This document shows positions 44,049-53,649 of a DNA stretch of 64,000 nucleotides, one piece after another. Positions within the stretch are counted from its first letter, which is position 1. Each line of letters starts with the position of its first letter. The DNA comes from Candidatus Obscuribacterales bacterium (GTDB taxonomy: Bacteria; Cyanobacteriota; Vampirovibrionia; Obscuribacterales; Obscuribacteraceae). The stretch spans positions 19,041 through 83,040 of the forward strand of contig JAGVKB010000112.1 of NCBI GenBank assembly GCA_020050835.1, read 5' to 3'. A model generated the notes under the pieces. It searched no databases. It had not been told where the DNA came from and was given only the letters and a program-made list of their open reading frames with translations. A program made the position numbers and the translations under genes.

Positions 44049-45644
44049 TTGAAACTTTGCCCCGAATGCTTTTCTGAATTTCAGGATGATGTGGACGTTT
44101 GTCCGCAAGATTCGCTTACCCTTTCACCGATCGAGCCAGACCCCTTGCTCGGCACCACTCTACAGGAGCGTTATCAGATAGTCTCGGTCTTAGGACGAGG
44201 CGGAATGGGTGTAGTCTACAAGGCGCGCCACGAACAGATGGATCGCTATGTGGCAATTAAAATGCTGCACTCTCACATGGTTTCCGACGCGGACGCAATG
44301 AAGCGCTTTCACCGCGAGGCAAAAGCGGTGTCCCGGGTCAAGCACCCGCATTCAATCATGCTGTACGATTTTGGCGTGACAGTCGGCCGGCCCTTCATCG
44401 TGATGGATTACGTGGAAGGCACCAATCTCAAGCGAGTGATCAAGCAGAATGGCCCACAGCCGCTCGATCGCGTCGAGCACATTTTCCAGCAGGTCGTGGA
44501 GGCTTTATCCTGCGCTCACACGGAAGGGGTAATCCATCGAGATCTTAAGCCCGAAAACATAATGCTGACCGAACGCGCCAATGATTCTGATTTCGTGCAG
44601 GTGGTTGATTTCGGAATATCGAAATTGAAGAGCCGAGACGAGGAAGGAGCCAGTGAATATAACATCACGAGGATCGGCGATGTTTGCGGTAGTCCTCCCT
44701 ACATGAGCCCGGAACAGTGTCTGTCAACAAAACCGATCGACTTTCGCAGCGACATTTACGCGCTGGGCATCGTCTTATACGAGGCGCTCTCTGGCCGGCT
44801 GCCATTCAAAGCCAAGACCGCGATTGAGATGATTGACTGCCACCTGTACGCTCCGCCCACTCCGCTCAAAGCGGCAAACCCAGACTTAGCGCTTTGCGAT
44901 TCGCTCAATAATATGCTCATGAAGTCCTTGCAGAAGGAGCCGGAACGAAGGCAACAATCGATGCCGGAGTTCGGTCGCGAGCTAAGCGAGGCGATCCGGC
45001 GCGACAAGATTAAGGTGCAATCAGCGAAAAGCCGCACATCCATGACTGAAAAGGTCGAAGGCCAGTTGGGCTCGCTGTCCAGCGCAGTCAATCCAAACAA
45101 TCCAACGAAGGTAGTGACCGAAGTTCGTTCCGACAGCGGAAATCAATCCACATCTAGCCAGTCTGCCAACGGCGGTGAGAGGGGAAGCGGGTTGGCAGGC
45201 ATCTGGAGCCGCCTCCTTAGTTTCCTTGTGCCGGCCGGACATGGCAACAAATCCGTGCAGGAGCTTGTTCTCGACAATTGCCCTTATTGTGCATCGGCGG
45301 TCAAACCAAACTTGAAATTTTGCCTGGAATGCGGTCGAAACCTGCCGTCACTCCAGGAATTGACCAAACTTAGATTGGCTCAAGGTGTATTCAGCTTTCC
45401 AAAATCTCACCGTTCGGAAGGCAATCAGGAAGCGTTGGACTTCAGTACCAAAGCCAAGATAGTGACCAGTCGCTCGGCCCGCCCCTTTGGAATTCCTCGC
45501 TTCATCTTAATCCTGAATTTGCTGCTGCTGATTCTCTTGTGCTTCGTCCTTCTGCCAAGAATTCCCCAGCCTCAACAAAACCAGGTACGTGACAGCGCTC
45601 AGACGGACCGTCACCACATCAAGCGCAAAGGTCACACCCCGTAG
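44049..45644 (+). CDS. Ser/Thr protein kinase with N- and C-terminal zinc ribbons
   Basis: Zinc ribbon at 4-20 (CPECFSEFQDDVDVCPQD), kinase domain at about 41-300 with GRGGMGVVYKAR, Lys71 (VAIKML), HRDLKPENIML, DFGISKL and GSPPYMSPEQC. A linker follows, then a second zinc ribbon near 418-435 (CPYCASAVKPNLKFCLECG). A membrane segment lies close to the C-terminus (FILILNLLLLILLCFVLL). The order differs from the kinase at 15216, which has the membrane segment after the kinase and no second ribbon. TTG start. Residues for activity are present. Target unknown. Confidence 0.91.
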   Translation: MKLCPECFSEFQDDVDVCPQDSLTLSPIEPDPLLGTTLQERYQIVSVLGRGGMGVVYKARHEQMDRYVAIKMLHSHMVSDADAMKRFHREAKAVSRVKHPHSIMLYDFGVTVGRPFIVMDYVEGTNLKRVIKQNGPQPLDRVEHIFQQVVEALSCAHTEGVIHRDLKPENIMLTERANDSDFVQVVDFGISKLKSRDEEGASEYNITRIGDVCGSPPYMSPEQCLSTKPIDFRSDIYALGIVLYEALSGRLPFKAKTAIEMIDCHLYAPPTPLKAANPDLALCDSLNNMLMKSLQKEPERRQQSMPEFGRELSEAIRRDKIKVQSAKSRTSMTEKVEGQLGSLSSAVNPNNPTKVVTEVRSDSGNQSTSSQSANGGERGSGLAGIWSRLLSFLVPAGHGNKSVQELVLDNCPYCASAVKPNLKFCLECGRNLPSLQELTKLRLAQGVFSFPKSHRSEGNQEALDFSTKAKIVTSRSARPFGIPRFILILNLLLLILLCFVLLPRIPQPQQNQVRDSAQTDRHHIKRKGHTP

Positions 45645-45714
45645 ACAACGTCGATCGCACACCACCAGCGGTGCGAGCCAGACTGCAAATTCTAAAACTT
45701 ATTTACAGCTCAGT

Positions 45715-46026
45715 CTAGCTCGGTTGCCAGTGATTCTTCATGTTCTGCCCGATGCGAAAGCCCTGGATGAGATTTAGCCTGCTCAATTGATAGAGCTCAT
45801 TGAGAGCAACGGGATCGTCTATACCGTGTTTAGACGCGATCGCATTGACCTGCTGCATTGCTACTGCGGAAAAATAGACAAACACCTCGTCACGGACCTC
45901 GCCCATGCCCTGATTCGGCATGCGAAGCACGGCCTTTCCGAAATCATTATTGATGGCTTCGGCGATCTGCTGATCGAGAAGATCCTCATAAAAGAATTCG
46001 GCTTGGGTGTCGGATTTTTTTCCCAT
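45715..46026 (-). CDS. Small protein of unknown function
   Basis: 103 residues, mostly predicted helix, with no signal peptide or membrane segment: EDLLDQQIAEAINNDFGKAVLRMPNQGM, then DDPVALNELYQLSRLNLIQGFRIG. A clear SD (GAGGTG) precedes the ATG. It lies just downstream of the uracil-DNA glycosylase gene on the same strand, with 38 bases between. No family recognised; it might be an accessory factor. Confidence 0.7.
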   Translation of the reverse strand: MGKKSDTQAEFFYEDLLDQQIAEAINNDFGKAVLRMPNQGMGEVRDEVFVYFSAVAMQQVNAIASKHGIDDPVALNELYQLSRLNLIQGFRIGQNMKNHWQPS

Positions 46027-46064
46027 GTTTCACCTCAGAGATAGAACGCTCGAAGAAAAGCGAA

Positions 46065-46775
46065 CTAGTTAAGAGCATCAAGCGCTCTTCTAACTTCCTT
46101 TATGTCTTGCCACATCAACCATTTCGGGCTACCAACCTCCCTGGACTCATTACGCAACAAGTAGGAGGGATGGAATATCGGCATTACTTTAGCACCGTTC
46201 CTAAACGGAAACCATTTTCCCCGCAATCGACTTATAGGATCCTTTACTTGAAGAACAGCTTGCACGGCAGTTGCACCGGCTAATAAAACCAATTTGGGCA
46301 TTATCAAATCGATCTGCGCGTCGAGGAAAGGCCGGCAAGCATCAGCTTCTTCCCTGACCGGGACTCTATTTTGAGGCGGTCTGCATTTAACTACATTGCA
46401 AATATATACATCTTGCCCTTGATCGATATTCACCGAAGCCAGAATCTTATCCAGCAATTGTCCGGCCTTGCCGACGAACGGAAGACCGGTCTCGTCTTCG
46501 CGTTGACCAGGACCTTCTCCGATGATCATAACTTTAGAATCGGAATTGCCTCGACTGAAAACAACATGAGTTCTCGTTTCACACAGCCCGCAACGCCGGC
46601 ATTGCAACGCAGCTTCGGATGCTTGCTCGATAGACTGGAAGTTGAATCCGACAGTTGCATCCGATACAAAACGCTCGATGAGCTCGCTCGAAGAAGTTGA
46701 GCAGACATCCAGACTCGCTGGTTGGTCGAGGTCTTGTCGGTTCAATGACATCGTCAATTGGGAATCGTTAGTCAT
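46065..46775 (-). CDS. Family 4 uracil-DNA glycosylase (iron-sulfur)
   Basis: Removes uracil from DNA. Four cysteines for the iron-sulfur cluster are visible: CRRCGLCETR (the first two at about 60 and 63), later KCRPP and ADACRPFL. Motif A is GEGPGQREDETGLPFVGKAGQLLDKIL and motif B is IFHPSYLLRN. 236 residues, with about 45 extra N-terminal residues. Upstream of the small protein at 45715 and downstream of murI. Confidence 0.92.
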   Translation of the reverse strand: MTNDSQLTMSLNRQDLDQPASLDVCSTSSSELIERFVSDATVGFNFQSIEQASEAALQCRRCGLCETRTHVVFSRGNSDSKVMIIGEGPGQREDETGLPFVGKAGQLLDKILASVNIDQGQDVYICNVVKCRPPQNRVPVREEADACRPFLDAQIDLIMPKLVLLAGATAVQAVLQVKDPISRLRGKWFPFRNGAKVMPIFHPSYLLRNESREVGSPKWLMWQDIKEVRRALDALN

Positions 46776-46886
46776 TTTTTAAGCGCCGGATCCTGGGCAG
46801 GAGCGCTCAGAGCTCTGAGCCATTGACAATATAACATGGGCTACAATTAGCTCCAGCTAACAATTTGAACTAAACCTCGAGGCAAC

Positions 46887-47816
46887 TCAAGGAAAAATTG
46901 TTGACACCGCCGGTGCCACCGCATCGGCAGGGATAGCCGATTCGACTCTCGTCTCCGGCGGACCGAAGCTGATCAGATCTTCAACAGTAACGTTTGTAAC
47001 ATTGACCAATTCTCGCCCCAGGCAGATGGCCGCGGCTTGAGAAAAGGGCACAGTTGGGCCGGTTACGAAAAATTTAGTCGGCGAAAATTGCGCACCGTAA
47101 GGTTCAGCGGACTCTGCAACGCTCATTATTCCTGAGTTCAGTAATGACTTCAGGAGATGCTCAGCCGGATCGACCAGCTCGATCTCGGAAGGAAGAAGCT
47201 CAGCCAGCCGTGCAGCTAGAAATGGATAGTGCGTGCAGCCGAGAACCACCGACTTAATCCCTTGAGCTTGAAAGTCCTTCACGTAATTCCACAAGACATT
47301 TCTGGTTGCCGGCGCATCGATCTGTCCGCTTTCAACGAGCGGAACCAGCTCGGGACAACCAATTTCCAGAACTTCCTTTTCGTAATTGAGGCGAGCAATC
47401 GCCTTGGAAAAGGCCGCACTTCTAACCGTTGAGGCGGTAGCAAGCACGGCAACTTTGCCATCGCGCTCTGCCAGATACTCCGCAGTCGGATGAATCAAAT
47501 CATGGACCGGTACCGACGAACGAACCTTGACTGTTGCTCCGGCGACGGCCGCCGAAGTATTGCAAGCCATAACGATGCGATCGGCGCCGGCACTTATCAG
47601 CCAGTCTACTATCTGCTTAGCAAATAAGATGATCTCTTCGGGCGAGCGATTGCCATAAGGACATCGAGCTGTATCGCCCAGGTAAAGAAACTTGAATTGA
47701 CGCGAAGCGGGAAGGAGCGCCGACAACCTCTCAAGATGGCGAAGGACAGACAGACCGCCGACTCCCGAATCAAACAGTCCAATCGTGATAGTCGATCTGT
47801 CTGTCTTGCCTGTCAA
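46887..47816 (-). CDS. murI: Glutamate racemase
   Basis: Converts L-glutamate to D-glutamate for peptidoglycan. Both catalytic cysteines are visible, in MACNTSAAV and LGCTHYPFL, with IGLFDSGVGGLSVLRHL near the start and DTARCPYGNRS. 309 residues, a bit longer than the usual 260-280 because of an extended C-terminus. The start is TTG at 47816 with AAGGAG upstream. It lies 22 bases downstream of the amidase gene, so probably one operon. Confidence 0.94.
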   Translation of the reverse strand: MTGKTDRSTITIGLFDSGVGGLSVLRHLERLSALLPASRQFKFLYLGDTARCPYGNRSPEEIILFAKQIVDWLISAGADRIVMACNTSAAVAGATVKVRSSVPVHDLIHPTAEYLAERDGKVAVLATASTVRSAAFSKAIARLNYEKEVLEIGCPELVPLVESGQIDAPATRNVLWNYVKDFQAQGIKSVVLGCTHYPFLAARLAELLPSEIELVDPAEHLLKSLLNSGIMSVAESAEPYGAQFSPTKFFVTGPTVPFSQAAAICLGRELVNVTNVTVEDLISFGPPETRVESAIPADAVAPAVSTIFP

Positions 47817-47838
47817 CCCGATCTACGCTCCTTCAGCG

Positions 47839-50460
47839 CTATCTTGCCGTCTTGGGTGCAGCCGCTCCGCTTTGAGCGAGAGATGCGACTGGACGATTGA
47901 CCGAGTCCTGTGACTCGAGTCCGGACCGAGGAGTTCCCGTTGCACCCTTTGCAGTCCCAGCGGCTGCGAGATCGTTTCGCTGAGACAGATAGAGGATAAC
48001 ACCCTGAGCCAATGCATTGGCAACCTGATTCTGGTAATCAGTAGAGATTAACTTCGTCCGCTCCTCCTTGTTTGAGATAAAACCTACCTCAGCAAGAACA
48101 GCCGGTACCGGGGTGTGATTGATTACATAAAAACGCGCTTTACGGATATTGCGATCGGGAGCCTCCAGTTTGCCGACCAATTGCGCATGGATGAGCTGAG
48201 CCAAAGGACGGCTCTGGTCAGTTTGGTAGTAAGTTTCAATGCCGTGAATAGTGGAGTTTGTCTCTAAAGAATTGATGTGCACGCTCAAGAATGCATCGGG
48301 CTGAACATTGTTTGTTAGAACCACACGATCTTCGAGCGTCACCGCTGTGTCCTCACCCCGCGTCATAACTACTTTCACGCCGCCGGTTTCAAGCAACTTC
48401 TTTACCCTGGCGGCGATCTGAAGGGTAATCTCCTTCTCTTGAATGTCACCTCTTTGAGCGCCGGGATCGCTGCCACCGTGACCGGCATCAAGTACAACTG
48501 TCTGCCCGGCCGGCGCCTTTCCAAGCTGTGCCTGTATTGGCGGCTTCCCAACCAGCAAACTCAAGATTCGCTTAGAATCATCTGTTGAATCAGATACGTC
48601 AACATCGGCTGTCGATAAATCGAGCACCAATCGGGAAAGTCCTTTATCGTTTTCCGGGCTGCCCACTCGGACAGCTTGCAATAACCCATTGGGCTCAAGC
48701 GCAGGCACTGAAACATTGCGCAAATCAGCGCCGGTTTGAATATCCACGACATATCGCTCCGGGTTGTGCAATCGGAATGATCTGTATGAGAGCGGCTTGT
48801 CCGATTCCAGATCGACCTTGAGTGGACTGACTCCAGATACTGTCACTTTCGGCAATCCAAAATTGGCCGAACCGGAGATAGGAGTTCGCGCATTGGCGTC
48901 GAGTGGAGCCTGTTCGTTTGCATTTCGGCTAGCCTCGAAGATTGCGCCACCCTCTGGACCGCGGGCCGCGACAGGCAGCTGTTGTTTCCACTCGAGTGCG
49001 CTCTGCTCGACTTTCGAGTCGATTACCTGAGACGTTCCGGCAACGACACTTCGACCAGCTGGAGCTCGTGCGGTGGAGGAAGATGCAGCGGGACGTCCGG
49101 CCAGAGAGTCGGGCGGCGAGACTCCAACCGTTGACTGTCCTTGCTTGATATTAACTGAGCCCGGCGGCTTGGCAGTACGGTCATCTTTGCTGTCGGGCAC
49201 GGCAGCCGTTTGCAATCTAGAGTCAGCCGGTCTGCCAGCAGCAGTTGCCTTTGCAATTGAATTCTCCGCGATTTCAGTCTTCTCTTTGACCGGACCGAAA
49301 AGCCGCTTGAGCGACGACATGAACCTTCCCGACCGTCTCTCTGGATTGGAATCAGTTTGTGTTTGAGCTGCGATTTCAGAGTTGGCATCCGGTTCGGAAG
49401 GTCTGGCACTGCCCTTGCGAACCGCGGGCGGATTCAAAGTGCGCGAACCAGCAGACGGTGCTGCCGGAGGCATGGACGCTGCTCGACCGGGCAGCTCGCC
49501 GGTAGTAAACGGCTTGACAGACACCGATTTGGCGACGGGCGGAGCGACAGGTGGGGTCGCTGTCGAGCCTTCAATTGGTAAGGCGCCTCTTAGCTGTCCG
49601 ACCGAATTTGCAATTGCCGTGCCTCCATCGACAATTGGTTGTCTACAGGCGTTGGTGCGCGCCGGCGCGCCGGCGACTGCACCTATTGTCCTGATGTCCG
49701 CATTGGCAGCTGTCGCGTCACCAGATTTGGCCGGCAGCTGATCTGAAGCTGGCTCTAGCGGTGACTTTTGACCCGGCGGCAAACTATACCTTTGCGCACC
49801 GGGCTGTGGACCGGCAGCGACAACCGGATTTCTTGACTGAACAGCGCCGCCCGGCGACCATAGCTCAACTTTTACTGGAGTTGAGCCTGAAGCCGATTGC
49901 CGATTAGACCCCGGCTTTAAGCCTGCAGGCGCCGTCAGTCTATTCGGAGAGGCAGCTAACCTGGGGGCTGTTCTGGCAGCGGTCTGAGCGGTGAGCCCCG
50001 TCTCCGCTCTTTGAGAGTAAGAATTGGATGCGCCTGCCCACTTGACGACCAAAACGCCGGGTGATGACCGAAAGGCAAGATTGCGCAACAGCTTCGGTTC
50101 GTCCGTTCTGACAGCTATTCTCAATACCGGTGGGTTATCTTGAAACTGCCCGATATGAATACTTTTTATCCACCTCTGTCGGGGCGTGAACGTGCGCGAA
50201 GGCTCTCTCCATAACAAGCCCGGGAAGTCGGCCACCAGCACGGTTCCGACATCTGGACCGGGTAGATATTGAACGGTGGGAGCGGCGATCTGTGTTTTCT
50301 TGCTGGTGTTAATCAGCACCAGGTTGCCCGAGATATCCTCAACCACAGAGACGACGTGATTGAAATCTGCGGCTGATTCGGTATGGCCAGGTAGCTGCTG
50401 ACCCAGACACAAAAGCACCAGTAGAACTTTTGCAACTACACGGCCAAGGCGCCGCGTCAT
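47839..50460 (-). CDS. N-acetylmuramoyl-L-alanine amidase with AMIN domain and long linker
   Basis: Zinc amidase that splits the peptide from cell-wall glycan. Signal peptide at about 1-25, an AMIN-like segment near 95-145, and about 380 residues of Pro/Ala/Ser-rich, low-complexity linker. A clear AMIN domain follows near 535-625 (KVTVSGVSPLKVDLESDKPLSYRSFRLHNPERYVVDIQ). The C-terminal Amidase_3 domain lies at about 650-835 with zinc ligands in DAGHGGSDPGA, KEITLQIA, SVHINSLETNS and LAEVGFISNKEE. The 873 residues are due to the linker. Upstream of murI, a shared cell-wall role. The ATG at 50460 has AAGGTGG. Confidence 0.92.
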   Translation of the reverse strand: MTRRLGRVVAKVLLVLLCLGQQLPGHTESAADFNHVVSVVEDISGNLVLINTSKKTQIAAPTVQYLPGPDVGTVLVADFPGLLWREPSRTFTPRQRWIKSIHIGQFQDNPPVLRIAVRTDEPKLLRNLAFRSSPGVLVVKWAGASNSYSQRAETGLTAQTAARTAPRLAASPNRLTAPAGLKPGSNRQSASGSTPVKVELWSPGGAVQSRNPVVAAGPQPGAQRYSLPPGQKSPLEPASDQLPAKSGDATAANADIRTIGAVAGAPARTNACRQPIVDGGTAIANSVGQLRGALPIEGSTATPPVAPPVAKSVSVKPFTTGELPGRAASMPPAAPSAGSRTLNPPAVRKGSARPSEPDANSEIAAQTQTDSNPERRSGRFMSSLKRLFGPVKEKTEIAENSIAKATAAGRPADSRLQTAAVPDSKDDRTAKPPGSVNIKQGQSTVGVSPPDSLAGRPAASSSTARAPAGRSVVAGTSQVIDSKVEQSALEWKQQLPVAARGPEGGAIFEASRNANEQAPLDANARTPISGSANFGLPKVTVSGVSPLKVDLESDKPLSYRSFRLHNPERYVVDIQTGADLRNVSVPALEPNGLLQAVRVGSPENDKGLSRLVLDLSTADVDVSDSTDDSKRILSLLVGKPPIQAQLGKAPAGQTVVLDAGHGGSDPGAQRGDIQEKEITLQIAARVKKLLETGGVKVVMTRGEDTAVTLEDRVVLTNNVQPDAFLSVHINSLETNSTIHGIETYYQTDQSRPLAQLIHAQLVGKLEAPDRNIRKARFYVINHTPVPAVLAEVGFISNKEERTKLISTDYQNQVANALAQGVILYLSQRNDLAAAGTAKGATGTPRSGLESQDSVNRPVASLAQSGAAAPKTAR

Positions 50461-50816
50461 GAAACCACCTTAACTTTCTAGTTCCACCGCATTCTAACAT
50501 GGTAGTAAAGCGTAGGTAACAGACTTTATTTGGCGCTGATGTCAGGTGCCACCACGGGCGAGGCGTAAATAAAATTTGATCTGGGGACGACAGGTTGTAT
50601 TACCTGATACTCTTAGCTCGGCGCCAAACGGTACCAATTACCAACGCCTGACTCAAGCATTTGCCTTTTCAAGCGGCTCTCTCTTTCGAGACCGCATTCC
50701 GGCAAACGTCGGGCGATTTCCGGCGGTAAGCCGTCGAAATTGGAGGAAACAGGGCCGGACCGGTGCCGCATTGCTCCGGCATGATCAGTGCCTGCGGTTG
50801 AAGGGGAGAGCGAACT
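50461..50816. other. Intergenic region upstream of the pyrophosphatase
   Basis: About 356 bases between the divergent amidase and pyrophosphatase genes, so it must hold both promoters. I looked for a fluoride riboswitch, as found upstream of some related genes, and see no match. No ORF, RNA gene or strong promoter is recognised. Confidence 0.4.
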
Positions 50817-52940
50817 ATGAAGTTCCTAACATTCGGTACGTTACAGACAGGAGTTTTCGGGATGGACAACCTATTAGTGCCCATTGTGTGCGCGGTAGTG
50901 GCGCTCATTTACGGGTTATTTGTTTCCCTATGGGTGCTCAAGCTAAATCCTGGAAACGCTCGTATGCAAGAGATCGCTGGCGCCATTCAAGAAGGTGCCA
51001 ACGCGTTCATGAACAGGCAGTACACCACCATCGCTCTGGTCGGGGTCGTCTTGTTCATCATTCTTGGCTTCGCGCTGGGTTGGACGACAGCAGGCGGTTT
51101 TGCCGTCGGAGCAATCTTGAGCGCATTGGCAGGTTATATCGGCATGTTCGTCTCGGTGAGAGCAAATGTACGCACCGCTCAAGCCGCGACCGAGAGCCTT
51201 GAAAAGGCCCTTGACGTCGCCTTCAAAGGAGGCTCAGTAACGGGCTTGCTGGTAGTCGGACTCGGTTTGCTCGGAGTATCCGGCTTCTTCATGGCAACCA
51301 ACGATGTCAATGCGCTGGTTGGTCTTGGCTTCGGTGCCAGTTTGATTTCAGTCTTTGCTCGTTTGGGCGGCGGCATCTACACCAAAGCAGCTGACGTCGG
51401 AGCTGACCTGGTAGGCAAGGTCGAAGCCGGTATTCCTGAAGACGATCCTAGAAACCCTGCCGTCATCGCCGATAACGTTGGAGACAACGTCGGCGATTGC
51501 GCCGGTATGGCCGCCGACCTTTTCGAAACTTATGCAGTGACTGCGATCGCCACCATGTTGCTGGCCTCGATCACTTTCAAAGAACAGATCGCTGCCGGCA
51601 ATAAGATGATTCTCCTGTATCCGCTCATTCTCGGCGGATTCTCTATCATCGCTTCGGTGGTTGGAACGTTTGCCGTTCGCCTCGATCAAAGCAAGAACAT
51701 CATGGGCGCCCTCTACAAAGGCTTAATAGCCGCCGGCGTAATCGCCGCCATCGGCTTCTGGCCAATCACGAATCAAATGATGAGCGGCCTGGCGATCAAT
51801 GGCAAACCGGTGGAACCACTTATGTTCTGGCTATCGGCCATGATCGGTCTGGTAGTGACCGGAGCGATCGTCTGGATCACCGAGTACTACACCTCAACAA
51901 ACTGCAAGCCGGTGCAGTCGATCGCTCAGGCATCGGAAACCGGACACGCAACCAACATCATCGCTGGGCTGGCAGTATCAATGCGCTCGACAGCCGCGCC
52001 GGTAATCGTGATCATCATCGGCATTTTAGGATCCTACGCATTGGCTGGCGTATTCGGTGTGGCCTTAGCCGCTATGTCCATGCTCAGCATGGCCGGCATC
52101 ATCGTGGCAATCGACTCCTATGGACCAATTACCGATAACGCCGGCGGTATCGCCGAAATGGCTGAGCTTCCCAAAGAAGTGCGAGCCATCACCGATCCGC
52201 TCGATGCAGTCGGCAATACGACCAAAGCTGTCACCAAAGGATATGCAATCGGTTCAGCCGGTCTGGCAGCGATCGTGCTTTTCAACTCCTATACGCAGGA
52301 CCTGCAGCATAAGATTACAGAGTCTGGCTCCAATGCCATTTTGACCTTCGACCTCTCCAGCCCTTACGTCCTTTGCGGGCTCTTCCTGGGCGGATTGATC
52401 CCCTTCCTTTTCGGCGCCCTGGCGATGGAAGCTGTCGGCAAAGCTGGTGGTTTGGTCGTGGCGGAAGTTCGGCGCCAATTCAAGGCGATTCCGGGCATCA
52501 TGGAGGGTACTGCCAAGCCAGAATACGGCACTTGCGTAGATATCGTCACCAAGGCGGCGCTGAAAGAGATGATCGTTCCGGCCTTATTGCCGGTTCTGAC
52601 ACCATGCGTGATTGCAGCAATTGGTTACTTCTGGCTGAGCAGCGCTTTGCCGCAAGAGTATGCCGCTGCCAAAATGCTAGGTGGAGTTTTGGTCGGAAGC
52701 ATCGTGACCGGACTATTCGTGGCAATCTCAATGACCTCCGGTGGCGGAGCTTGGGATAATGCCAAGAAGTACATTGAAGAAGGTCATCATGGTGGCAAGG
52801 GATCGGAAGCTCACAAAGCTGCCGTCACCGGCGATACCGTAGGCGATCCTTATAAGGACACCGCCGGGCCGGCTATCAACCCGATGATCAAGATTCTCAA
52901 CATCGTTGCTCTGCTCTTGGTCTCCTACCTGGCCCATTAA
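50817..52940 (+). CDS. hppA: K+-independent membrane proton-translocating pyrophosphatase
   Basis: Integral membrane pump that uses pyrophosphate hydrolysis to move H+. About 16 membrane segments are visible. The PPi-binding core has [45 protein letters not shown], with further Asp/Asn-rich loops ([40 protein letters not shown]). In [10 protein letters not shown], Lys470 and Thr473 occupy the positions that in the K+-dependent type are Ala and Gly/Ala, so K+-independence is predicted. Either ATG at 50817 (GGGGAG SD) or at 50862 (AGGAG SD) may start it. 707 residues. Confidence 0.96.
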   Translation: MKFLTFGTLQTGVFGMDNLLVPIVCAVVALIYGLFVSLWVLKLNPGNARMQEIAGAIQEGANAFMNRQYTTIALVGVVLFIILGFALGWTTAGGFAVGAILSALAGYIGMFVSVRANVRTAQAATESLEKALDVAFKGGSVTGLLVVGLGLLGVSGFFMATNDVNALVGLGFGASLISVFARLGGGIYTKAADVGADLVGKVEAGIPEDDPRNPAVIADNVGDNVGDCAGMAADLFETYAVTAIATMLLASITFKEQIAAGNKMILLYPLILGGFSIIASVVGTFAVRLDQSKNIMGALYKGLIAAGVIAAIGFWPITNQMMSGLAINGKPVEPLMFWLSAMIGLVVTGAIVWITEYYTSTNCKPVQSIAQASETGHATNIIAGLAVSMRSTAAPVIVIIIGILGSYALAGVFGVALAAMSMLSMAGIIVAIDSYGPITDNAGGIAEMAELPKEVRAITDPLDAVGNTTKAVTKGYAIGSAGLAAIVLFNSYTQDLQHKITESGSNAILTFDLSSPYVLCGLFLGGLIPFLFGALAMEAVGKAGGLVVAEVRRQFKAIPGIMEGTAKPEYGTCVDIVTKAALKEMIVPALLPVLTPCVIAAIGYFWLSSALPQEYAAAKMLGGVLVGSIVTGLFVAISMTSGGGAWDNAKKYIEEGHHGGKGSEAHKAAVTGDTVGDPYKDTAGPAINPMIKILNIVALLLVSYLAH

Positions 52941-52965
52941 TCGAGACCAGGCAATCTAAGTCCCA

Positions 52966-53004
52966 AAGCGCTCCGGTGGCAATCAACAAGCCATCGGAGC
53001 GCTT
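52966..53004 (+). terminator. Hairpin between hppA and the GNAT gene
   Basis: Arms of 10 bases (52966-52975 and 52995-53004, AAGCGCTCCG/CGGAGCGCTT) continue inward through a G-U pair into TGGC/GCCA, giving a 15-bp stem with a 9-base loop. No T-run follows, and the SD of the GNAT gene begins 6 bases later. It could be an attenuator or protect the hppA mRNA end. Confidence 0.55.
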
Positions 53005-53023
53005 GCGAAAGGAGGAGTCGGTA

Positions 53024-53479
53024 ATGCAAATCAGACTTGGTAATCGGCAAGACGAGTCGTCTATCAACCAGCTTGTTTTCGCAGTAATGAAGGAGTTCGA
53101 TTTAACGGTAGAGCCCGACAGAACCGAGTCTGATCTAAAGAACATCGAAGCCAATTACTTTGGGCACGACGGCGTGTTCTTGATTGCTGAAGAAGAAGGG
53201 AAACTAATCGGCATCGCCGGCGCCCGCCGCAGCAACGACTGCGTGCTGGAGCTGGTTCGGATGGCTGTGGACAAAGATTGGCGAGGAAAGGGAATCGCCC
53301 GGCAGCTGATCTCGACCGTGTTATCTTTCGCAAACGATTTAGGCTATAAGCAGATAGTAGTTGAGCCAGCACGGCAATATCGCGGCGGAATGGATTTCTT
53401 GATGCGATTCGGGTTTACTTCCGACGTCAGCGAGGACGCCCAGAAACCCTGGTACTACAGAGTCAACCATCAGAATTAG
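53024..53479 (+). CDS. GNAT-family N-acetyltransferase
   Basis: About 151 residues. The acetyl-CoA-binding motif is VRMAVDKDWRGKGIARQLISTVLSFANDLGYKQIVVEPAR (the Q/RxxGxG/A pattern). The N-terminal strand is MQIRLGNRQDESSINQLVF. Start at ATG 53024 because AAGGAGGAG is 5 bases upstream; the GTG at 52976 has no SD and lies in the hairpin. Substrate unknown, and its link with hppA is only positional. Confidence 0.88.
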   Translation: MQIRLGNRQDESSINQLVFAVMKEFDLTVEPDRTESDLKNIEANYFGHDGVFLIAEEEGKLIGIAGARRSNDCVLELVRMAVDKDWRGKGIARQLISTVLSFANDLGYKQIVVEPARQYRGGMDFLMRFGFTSDVSEDAQKPWYYRVNHQN

Positions 53480-53649
53480 CAAGCGGAAATTTTTCAAATT
53501 CGAGACATTACATTAATTCGATTGACACCCTGTTCTTACTTGGTTCTTCCGAACAAGCAGTTTTCTGGGATGCAAATGAATACAGCCGTGGAATAAATGG
53601 AGTTGGACCTGACTCAAACTCACCATTAAGGCAATCGAGGACCCAAGCC

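Noticed and set aside
45787..46044. Plus-strand ORF of 85 codons opposite the small protein at 45715
   Set aside because: No SD, whereas the minus-strand gene has GAGGTG and a helix-rich translation.
50461..50816. Fluoride or other riboswitch upstream of hppA
   Set aside because: No match to the conserved fluoride or cyclic-dinucleotide riboswitch cores by eye.
50576..51202. Plus-strand ORF of 208 codons overlapping the start of hppA
   Set aside because: Basic and Arg/Ser-rich translation without motifs; out of frame with the strongly conserved pyrophosphatase.
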